Source of the DNA: an uncultured Clostridia bacterium
GTDB taxonomy: Bacteria > Bacillota > Clostridia > UMGS1883
NCBI GenBank assembly: GCA_947630525.1
Contig: CANRHW010000031.1
Coordinates: 1-11,647 of the forward strand
Direction of reading: 5' to 3'
Length of the DNA stretch: 11,647 bases
Numbering within the stretch: position 1 is the stretch's first letter; every line of letters starts with the position of its first letter. Below are positions 6,339-11,647 of this stretch, piece by piece. The notes beneath the pieces are model-generated. The model saw only the letters and a program-made list of their open reading frames with translations, ran no database searches and was not told where the DNA came from. The translations under genes and the position numbers were made by a program.

Positions 6339-6350
6339 TTGACATATAAT
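6327..6350 (+). repeat. Tandem 12-bp duplication of TTGACATATAAT
   Basis: Two exact head-to-tail copies (6327-6338 and 6339-6350) lie over the nth -10 region and the expected transcription start. Each unit is a -35 hexamer fused to a -10 hexamer. It looks like a slippage or duplication product. Confidence 0.9.
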
Positions 6351-6389
6351 TAGTTAATAAGTCACAAGATGCCGAACGGAGGGAAATCT

Positions 6390-7019
6390 ATGACCAGACA
6401 GAAGCTTGCCGACGAATTTGTCAAAATAATGGAGGAGACCTATCCTGACGCCGTGTGTTCGCTGGAGTGCGAAAATCCATTGCAGCTGCTCATATCCGTG
6501 CAGCTGGCGGCCCAGTGTACCGACGCCCGGGTAAACATAGTCACCAAAACGCTGTTCCCGAAATACCCCGACGTTTACGCCTTTGCCGCGGCGAACCAGG
6601 CGGAACTGGAGCAGGATATAAAGCCCACGGGCTTTTACCATAACAAGGCGAAAAACATTATTGGCTGCTGCCGGCGGCTGATAGAGGTTTACGGCGGCAA
6701 GGTGCCCGACACCATGGAGGACCTGCTGAGCCTGCCCGGAGTGGGGCGCAAAACGGCAAATTTGATTTTGGGCGACGTTTTCCACAAAGGCGGCATGGTC
6801 ATCGATACCCACGCCAAGCGTATATTAAAAAGGGTCGGCCTCACGAAAGAGACCGACCCCACAAAGGTCGAGTTTGACGTTGAGCCCCTTATTCCCCGGG
6901 AAAAGCAGTCGGAGTTCTGCCACCGCCTGGTGCTTTTCGGCCGCGACACCTGCGACGCCCGCCGGCCCAGGTGCGAGCTTTGCCCCGCCTCAAAAATATG
7001 TAAGAATGTTGGAAATTAG
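6390..7019 (+). CDS. nth: Endonuclease III (DNA glycosylase/AP lyase)
   Basis: This is the base-excision repair enzyme that removes oxidised pyrimidines and nicks the abasic site. The helix-hairpin-helix LPGVGRKTAN is at 115-124 with catalytic Lys121, and Asp139 follows in MVIDTHAKR. The [4Fe-4S] cluster motif is complete: Cys188-x6-Cys195-x2-Cys198-x5-Cys204. At 209 residues it is close to the E. coli enzyme. I start it at the ATG at 6390 because GGAGGG (6378-6383) is six bases upstream. The in-frame ATG at 6369 would put the SD inside the gene and adds seven residues that the family does not need. It diverges from glyA and ends 12 bases before the stop of the convergent AraC-type gene. Confidence 0.97.
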   Translation: MTRQKLADEFVKIMEETYPDAVCSLECENPLQLLISVQLAAQCTDARVNIVTKTLFPKYPDVYAFAAANQAELEQDIKPTGFYHNKAKNIIGCCRRLIEVYGGKVPDTMEDLLSLPGVGRKTANLILGDVFHKGGMVIDTHAKRILKRVGLTKETDPTKVEFDVEPLIPREKQSEFCHRLVLFGRDTCDARRPRCELCPASKICKNVGN

Positions 7020-7033
7020 AGCCGCCGGCGGCT
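7020..7033. repeat. 14-bp GC palindrome between convergent genes
   Basis: AGCCGCCGGCGGCT is a perfect palindrome filling the gap between the nth stop (7017-7019) and the stop of the AraC-type gene (7032-7034). As RNA it could form a 5-bp stem with a CCGG loop on either strand. No T tract follows, so a role as a bidirectional terminator is weakly supported. Confidence 0.5.
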
Positions 7034-7814
7034 AAGCCTCTTCCGAAGCTTTCATCCGCGCGTAGCTCTTGGGCGAAACTCCCATAACGGCTTTGAAATT
7101 TTTACCCAGGTGGAATTTGTCGCAAAAGCCGCACATTGAGGCTATCTCATCCAGCGAGTAACCGCTCTGGTCCAGCAGATTACAGGCCACCTTTATGCGT
7201 ATCTTGTTGATATACTGTGGGATAGAGCAGTTCTGCTCCGCCTTGAAAAGCTTGCCGCAGTAGGCCGGGTCCAGATTTACAAGATTGGCCAGCTCCTTTG
7301 CGGTAATGGGGTGCATATAGTACTCAATGATGTAGCGCTTCATTTTTTCCACCGCCGGGTGGGCGTTTTTGAGTTCGCTCTTGTTGAACAGGTGGGATAG
7401 GAAAAGTATCAGCATACCGTCAAGGTCCATCTGATATCCGGCGGGGCGAGACACGTAAATATAGTTCATCCTGTGGAGTATGTCCATAAGCGCGTTTATG
7501 CCGGAGGGCTTAAAAATCGCCGTTTTAACGGGCGACGGGGAGTGCGGAGCAAAAAAATCCAAAGCGGAAATAATGAACCTGTCCGAATTGACCCAGGCCT
7601 TGCGCCATACTCCCGGTGCGATGAGAAATACCTCGCCCGCGCCGATAGTGTTTACAATGCCGTCTATTTCGCAGCTTATAGATCCCTCATGCACTATGAT
7701 TATAGCCCAGTGGTCGAGCCAGCGGTCCAGAACCCAGCTTTTGTCCCGGGGCTTCTGACAGGCAATATATGTAACGTGCGGCAAAAAATTCTGAGGGAGT
7801 TCAGGGTAATTCAT
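7032..7814 (-). CDS. AraC-family transcriptional regulator with N-terminal cupin-like domain
   Basis: The 260-residue protein has the usual two parts. Residues 10-90 look like the cupin-type sensing domain (WAIIIVHEGS, GEVFLIAPGVW). Residues 155-253 are the AraC/XylS DNA-binding domain: first helix-turn-helix around ITAKELANLVNLDPAYCGKLFK (170-191), second around YSLDEIASMCGFCDKFHLGKNFK (219-241), ending in the family signature GVSPKSYAR. The ligand and target genes cannot be read from the sequence. AraC proteins of this shape often sense sugars or other small molecules and act on neighbours. Here the neighbours are lgt (divergent) and nth (convergent), neither an obvious catabolic target, so it may act elsewhere or on itself. 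The ATG at 7814 has AGGAAGG (7822-7828) seven bases upstream and a good promoter. Confidence 0.92.
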   Translation of the reverse strand: MNYPELPQNFLPHVTYIACQKPRDKSWVLDRWLDHWAIIIVHEGSISCEIDGIVNTIGAGEVFLIAPGVWRKAWVNSDRFIISALDFFAPHSPSPVKTAIFKPSGINALMDILHRMNYIYVSRPAGYQMDLDGMLILFLSHLFNKSELKNAHPAVEKMKRYIIEYYMHPITAKELANLVNLDPAYCGKLFKAEQNCSIPQYINKIRIKVACNLLDQSGYSLDEIASMCGFCDKFHLGKNFKAVMGVSPKSYARMKASEEA

Positions 7815-7855
7815 ATAAGCACCTTCCTGTTGGTCAAAGAAAATTTATCAAATAT

Positions 7856-7884
7856 ATTATACACTATCATACATCTTTAGTCAA
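7856..7884 (-). promoter_or_regulatory. Sigma-A promoter of the AraC-family gene
   Basis: On the minus strand, TTGACT (7884-7879, five of six) and a perfect TATAAT (7861-7856) are 17 bases apart. The start should be near 7849, giving a leader of about 35 bases. Confidence 0.8.
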
Positions 7885-7889
7885 GTATG

Positions 7890-7957
7890 AAACCGCGGTT
7901 TTTCGGTAAAAAATTTCGGCAATAGTTCGATTGTTGGCCGCAATTACGGTAAAAAAT
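7890..7957. promoter_or_regulatory. Possible operator elements between the AraC-family gene and lgt
   Basis: A 12-bp perfect palindrome AAACCGCGGTTT (7890-7901) lies just upstream of the regulator's -35 box. An 11-bp direct repeat CGGTAAAAAAT occurs at 7904-7914 and 7947-7957, 43 bases apart (about four helical turns). AraC proteins commonly bind direct repeats upstream of promoters, so these are candidate sites for this regulator. The link is inferred from position only. Confidence 0.45.
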
Positions 7958-7971
7958 CGCAGCGTTTTATA

Positions 7972-8000
7972 TTGACAGCGGAGCGGAAAGGTTGTATAAT
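7972..8000 (+). promoter_or_regulatory. Sigma-A promoter of lgt
   Basis: A perfect TTGACA (7972-7977) and TATAAT (7995-8000) are separated by 17 bases. The predicted start is near 8007, with a leader of about 44 bases. Confidence 0.9.
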
Positions 8001-8050
8001 TATAAATAATATGCAAAGTTATACGATTTGAAAGGAGCTTGTCCGCCTGT

Positions 8051-8842
8051 ATGAACAATATAGCTTTTCCGAAGCTCGGCCTAAGCTTTACTTTTGACCC
8101 GATACTGATCCACTTTGGCGAGGGGGGCGTGCATTGGTACGGCATTATCATTGCCGCCGGGGTGGTTCTGGCCCTGATACTGTGCAGCCGGCTGTACAAG
8201 CGTAAGGGCGGCGACCCCGAAACGCTGCTGGATTTCCTGCTTTGGGCCCTGCCCATAGGCATAGTCGGAGCGAGACTTTATTACGTGGCGTTTTCATGGG
8301 ATATGTTCAAGGACGACCCCTGGTCGATCGTAGAAATATGGGGCGGCGGCCTGGCGGTGTACGGCGGTTTGATTGCCGGGGTCATAACGGCGGTCATATT
8401 CTGCCGGGTCAGGGGGTTAAGCTTCGCCTGCTTTGCGGACGTCTGCTCGGCGGGCATGATACTTGGGCAATGCTTGGGCCGATGGGGCAATTTTGTCAAC
8501 GGCGAGGCCCACGGCGGCCCTACGTCCCTGCCCTGGGGCATGAGCGTCAACGGTTCGGAGCCGGTGCATCCCACTTTTCTTTATGAAAGTCTCTGGAGCC
8601 TGGCCGGGCTTGCGCTGCTCGTTGTGCTTTTAAGGCGCGATTTGCCGCCGGGCAGCTGCTTTTGTACCTATTTGGTTTGGTACGGTCTGGGCCGCTTTTT
8701 TATTGAGGGGCTCAGAACGGACAGCCTATACCTGATCCCGGGGCTTAGAGTGTCGCAGCTTGTGGCGGCGTCGTCGGTAATTGTCGGAATTGTCGGCCTG
8801 ATATGGATAATAATTATGAATATAAAGAAGCGAAAATGTTAA
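8051..8842 (+). CDS. lgt: Prolipoprotein diacylglyceryl transferase
   Basis: Lgt is the integral membrane enzyme that transfers diacylglycerol from phosphatidylglycerol to the lipobox cysteine of prelipoproteins, the first step of lipoprotein maturation. Family motifs in order from the ATG at 8051: VHWYGIII (27-34), GARLYYV (73-79), GGGLAVYGGLIAG (98-110), the signature GRWGNFVNGEAHGG (143-156) with its Arg144 and Asn147, HPTFLYES (173-180) and LGRFFIEGLRTDSL (213-226). Several hydrophobic segments span the 263 residues and the C-terminus is basic, as expected. AAAGGAG (8031-8037) lies 13 bases before this ATG, somewhat far. An in-frame TTG at 8039 is only one base from the SD and is unlikely. 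The gene has its own consensus promoter. No clear terminator separates it from the next promoter, 28 bases downstream. Confidence 0.97.
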   Translation: MNNIAFPKLGLSFTFDPILIHFGEGGVHWYGIIIAAGVVLALILCSRLYKRKGGDPETLLDFLLWALPIGIVGARLYYVAFSWDMFKDDPWSIVEIWGGGLAVYGGLIAGVITAVIFCRVRGLSFACFADVCSAGMILGQCLGRWGNFVNGEAHGGPTSLPWGMSVNGSEPVHPTFLYESLWSLAGLALLVVLLRRDLPPGSCFCTYLVWYGLGRFFIEGLRTDSLYLIPGLRVSQLVAASSVIVGIVGLIWIIIMNIKKRKC

Positions 8843-8870
8843 AAAATTATAACAAACTTGCGAAAACCTC

Positions 8871-8899
8871 TTGACAACACAAAACAAAATGTATAGAAT
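8871..8899 (+). promoter_or_regulatory. Sigma-A promoter of the SLH-domain protein gene
   Basis: A perfect TTGACA (8871-8876) and TAGAAT (8894-8899, five of six) have a 17-base spacer. The start near 8906 gives an untranslated leader of about 53 bases that is very AT-rich and ends in a strong AAGGAG. This fits a highly expressed surface protein. Confidence 0.85.
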
Positions 8900-8958
8900 A
8901 TAAATGTGTTAGTTTGCGTTACAACAACTATCATATTATTTTTTAAGGAGAGATAAGG

Positions 8959-11647
8959 ATGAGAAAATTTAAATCGGTTCTTTCTCTGGTCATCGCATTG
9001 ACGATGGTGTTCTCTTGCTTCGCGGCCTTTGGGGCCGAGGGCGAGGATGGGGATGTTTTGGTCGGCAGCTTTTCCGACGTTGATCCCAACTCTACCATGG
9101 GCAAGGCCATAAGCGATCTGGCCATGCTCGGCATTGTCAATGGTTACCCGGATGGAACCTTTAATCCGGAGGGCAATATAACCCGTGCGGAATTCGCGGC
9201 AATTTGCGTCCGCCTGGCAAATATGGCCGAGGGCCTTGGAGACGATGCCATGACGGGCTTCCCGGATGTTGACGGCAACGACGACAACAAATGGGCTCGC
9301 CCCTATATACTTATGGCTAAGAGCCAGGGCATAATAAACGGCTACGAAGACGGCACTTTCGGCCCCGACAAATTTGTGAGCTATGCCGAGGCGGTTAAGA
9401 TGCTCATGTGTCTGCGCGGCTGGGGCCCCGCCTGTGAGGCCGAGGCTGCCAACAGAACCGGCGGCAACTGGTATGACGTATATATTGCCCAGGCCATGTC
9501 TCAGGGCTTGACCAAAAACGCCATGGGCGGCCTCAGCAGCCCTGATGCCGCTATAAACAGAGGCACCGTGGCCGTACTTGCAAACAATTCCTACAGCGTA
9601 CCTAAGTTGGAGGCCGCTATAGACGATGACACCGGCGAGACCGTATGGCGTCCCCAGGGCGGCGGCAATTTCGGCTCCGGTAATGACAAGGATAGTAACA
9701 GTAGCAGTGACACCGGCCTTATCAAGGGCATTGTTACCGGCACCTATCTTGCTTATATCGACGAGCCCGACGAGAGGCTTTCTCTCAACAATATAATGAT
9801 AGGCGACAAGGTCTATGATATGAGCAGCAGCGTCACCAATGCCGTTGACCTTTACGACCTGCTTGGTCAGAGCGTGACCGCCACCTATGACGAGAGAGAT
9901 GACATCATCACCAAGCTTACCCTTAACGGGTACAGCTCCACCAATAATATTTATTCCGGCTACATTGGCAAGAGCTGCAAGTTCTTCCAGGGCGTTGAGA
10001 ACGGCAGGATATCATACAGCACTAATCTGGAGACTTTCAATACCAGCCTTGTGACGCTTCCCAAGACCGTCATATTTAACGGCAAGAATATTAACCGCTT
10101 CGACGTCGAGGAGCTTGTTGACCCCGACAGCCCGTATTTCTTCACCACCGGCGTTATAAGCATTATCAAGAACGGCAAGTATGAGTTCGCTAAGATAACC
10201 AACTATGAGACCGCCGTGGTTAGCAGCACCAGCACTACCCGCGGCAAGGATACCATCAATCTCATGTACAAGACCGGCGACGAATACAAGATGAACTTCC
10301 CCAACGACGGTTATGCCGATTACTTTAAGTTCCGCCGCGGCAGCACAAATATAACTGCCGTTAAAAATCTTCAGAAGTTTGACGTTCTCAATATCGTGGA
10401 GTCTCCCGCTGATGCCGACGGCGCCAGCATTATGATAATCGACGTTACGAGAGACAATCTCACCGGCAAGTCCGTTACCCGCATAAACGAAAATGACAGG
10501 ACCATTGTTGAACTGGATGGCACTTATTATCAGTATAACTACGATTATAGGAATGCTCCGGAAGACAGCAGTGACGAGAAGCCCGAGCTTGTACGCGGCA
10601 CAAAGGGCGTTAACGTCTACAGGGATAAGCTGGGACTTATCGCGGCGGTTTCGGTTTCCGCCAGCAGCAATGATACCGGCGATTACAAGTACGGCTATCT
10701 TATAGGCGTGCGCCAGGATTCGGAAAAGAGCGAAAAAGGTTATGACCTCGAATTCCGTATAATCGACTTCGTCGGCTCTAAAATTCAGGAATTGCAGTTG
10801 GGCACCGGTACGACCATTCAGATCGACGGTAAGAAGTATGACACCGAGGACAATGATATACTCGACATACTTATGGAAACCGCGGATCAGGCCAACGCGT
10901 CTTACCGCAATGTTGGCGGCGGCAGCGACCTTGATAATGTTACCTACCACCAGCTTATTAGGTACAAGCAAAGCTCTACCAGCAAGCTTGTGACCGCTAT
11001 CGATACCATCGCCAAATCCAATGTGGGCGACGACCTGGATCTTTCCGCTCCCATTGATGACGGCATTGCCGACGGCGAGGGCCGCCGCACCTATAATAAG
11101 TCAAGCGGCTTCACCTACAATAACGAGGATGGTGAAAAGGCTTATTACCAAATCACCAGCGATACCACTAAGATACTGTTCCTGCCTGACGACAGAAGCA
11201 GGAAAGATGAGTACCGCAAGATGACTGTCAGCAACTTTACCAGCGGCAACAAGTACTATGTTGAGGCCTACAACGTTGGTACGACCAAGTCTAACAGAGC
11301 CGACGTACTCCTGGTTTACAAGACAAACGACAGTATGGAATTTAATCACACTACGCCGTTCCTCATTGTATCCGACTATGGTACCAACGATGATGACGAG
11401 GACTATATCACCGGTTATAAGGGCGTGTATAACGCGGCTTTCTCGACCAGCGCTAATACGACCGTCGTTCTCGGCAAGTTGGATTCCGAGTCTCGCGAGG
11501 CCTTTGAGAATATAGGCAGGGGCGACATTGTCCGTTACCTTTTAGGCCCTGACAATAAGGCCGTTCAGCTGGAGCTTTGGCTCGACGCCTCCGACCCCGT
11601 ACAGGTGGAGAGCGTGAGCAGTCAGGACGAGGCCGTTGACAACCGTA
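8959..11647 (+). CDS. Secreted SLH-domain cell-surface protein, 3' end outside window
   Basis: The frame is open from the ATG at 8959 to the last base, 896 codons without a stop, so the gene is truncated by the window. AAGGAG (8945-8950) is eight bases upstream. Residues 1-26 form a signal peptide (MRKFK, hydrophobic core, AFGA then E). Three SLH repeats follow: 38-90 (SFSDVD, GIVNGYPDGTF, ITRAEF), 100-155 (GFPDVD, GIINGYEDGTF) and a more divergent one at 167-211. They should bind pyruvylated secondary wall polymer. A Gly/Ser/Asn/Asp linker spans 234-251. The remaining ~645 residues are acidic, rich in Asp, Asn, Thr and Tyr and predicted mostly beta, with no enzyme motif I recognise. Cys20 (VFSC) resembles a poor lipobox with Phe at -2, so lipidation by the adjacent Lgt is possible but not favoured. 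It may be an S-layer or surface structural protein. Confidence 0.9.
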   Translation, partial: MRKFKSVLSLVIALTMVFSCFAAFGAEGEDGDVLVGSFSDVDPNSTMGKAISDLAMLGIVNGYPDGTFNPEGNITRAEFAAICVRLANMAEGLGDDAMTGFPDVDGNDDNKWARPYILMAKSQGIINGYEDGTFGPDKFVSYAEAVKMLMCLRGWGPACEAEAANRTGGNWYDVYIAQAMSQGLTKNAMGGLSSPDAAINRGTVAVLANNSYSVPKLEAAIDDDTGETVWRPQGGGNFGSGNDKDSNSSSDTGLIKGIVTGTYLAYIDEPDERLSLNNIMIGDKVYDMSSSVTNAVDLYDLLGQSVTATYDERDDIITKLTLNGYSSTNNIYSGYIGKSCKFFQGVENGRISYSTNLETFNTSLVTLPKTVIFNGKNINRFDVEELVDPDSPYFFTTGVISIIKNGKYEFAKITNYETAVVSSTSTTRGKDTINLMYKTGDEYKMNFPNDGYADYFKFRRGSTNITAVKNLQKFDVLNIVESPADADGASIMIIDVTRDNLTGKSVTRINENDRTIVELDGTYYQYNYDYRNAPEDSSDEKPELVRGTKGVNVYRDKLGLIAAVSVSASSNDTGDYKYGYLIGVRQDSEKSEKGYDLEFRIIDFVGSKIQELQLGTGTTIQIDGKKYDTEDNDILDILMETADQANASYRNVGGGSDLDNVTYHQLIRYKQSSTSKLVTAIDTIAKSNVGDDLDLSAPIDDGIADGEGRRTYNKSSGFTYNNEDGEKAYYQITSDTTKILFLPDDRSRKDEYRKMTVSNFTSGNKYYVEAYNVGTTKSNRADVLLVYKTNDSMEFNHTTPFLIVSDYGTNDDDEDYITGYKGVYNAAFSTSANTTVVLGKLDSESREAFENIGRGDIVRYLLGPDNKAVQLELWLDASDPVQVESVSSQDEAVDNR

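Noticed and set aside
6369..6389. Earlier ATG at 6369 for nth
   Set aside because: The GGAGGG site lies downstream of it and is ideally spaced for the ATG at 6390.
8039..8050. TTG start at 8039 for lgt
   Set aside because: It is one base from the SD, too close for initiation. The ATG at 8051 gives the normal Lgt N-terminus.
10012..10971. 319-codon open frame on the minus strand within the SLH-protein gene
   Set aside because: The plus-strand frame is continuous from signal peptide through SLH repeats. The minus frame arises from the codon bias of the real gene.

Overview
The window looks like a chromosomal segment of a Gram-positive, probably spore-forming member of the Clostridia. This is inferred from SLH (S-layer homology) anchoring, strong Shine-Dalgarno (SD) sites, consensus sigma-A promoters with 17-bp spacers, a glyA/dCMP-deaminase pairing and a Spo0A-box-like site. 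No species can be named from the sequence. Coding DNA is moderately GC-rich and the intergenic regions are strongly AT-rich. Nothing looks phage-, IS- or CRISPR-derived.

Layout. Bases 1-102 hold the end of an upstream unit: a 72-bp hairpin cassette plus a second hairpin. Bases 103-550 are non-coding, with a cluster of DnaA-box sequences, a Spo0A-like box, short iteron-like repeats and an inverted repeat. This could be a replication origin or another DnaA-binding locus. pdxS-pdxT (622-2068, +) follow a perfect sigma-A promoter and encode both subunits of PLP synthase. Bases 2067-2324 are an island of five hairpins, including a second copy of the 72-bp cassette. A minus-strand cluster runs glyA (6185-4947), then a 664-residue two-module membrane-fusion-type protein (4838-2844), then dCMP deaminase (2825-2328). 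nth (6390-7019, +) diverges from glyA and converges on an AraC-family regulator (7814-7032, -). lgt (8051-8842, +) diverges from the regulator. A secreted SLH-domain protein starts at 8959 (+), has its own promoter, and is cut off by the window end after 896 codons.

How the genes fit together. GlyA supplies methylene-THF and dCMP deaminase supplies dUMP, the two inputs of thymidylate synthase, so those two make a coherent pathway pair. The adaptor-like membrane protein between them has no obvious metabolic link. Lgt and the SLH protein both concern the cell envelope but appear to be transcribed separately. Most genes are recognisable housekeeping genes. The parts that deserve attention are the DnaA-box region, the repeated hairpin cassette, the two-module envelope protein, and the large uncharacterised part of the SLH protein.
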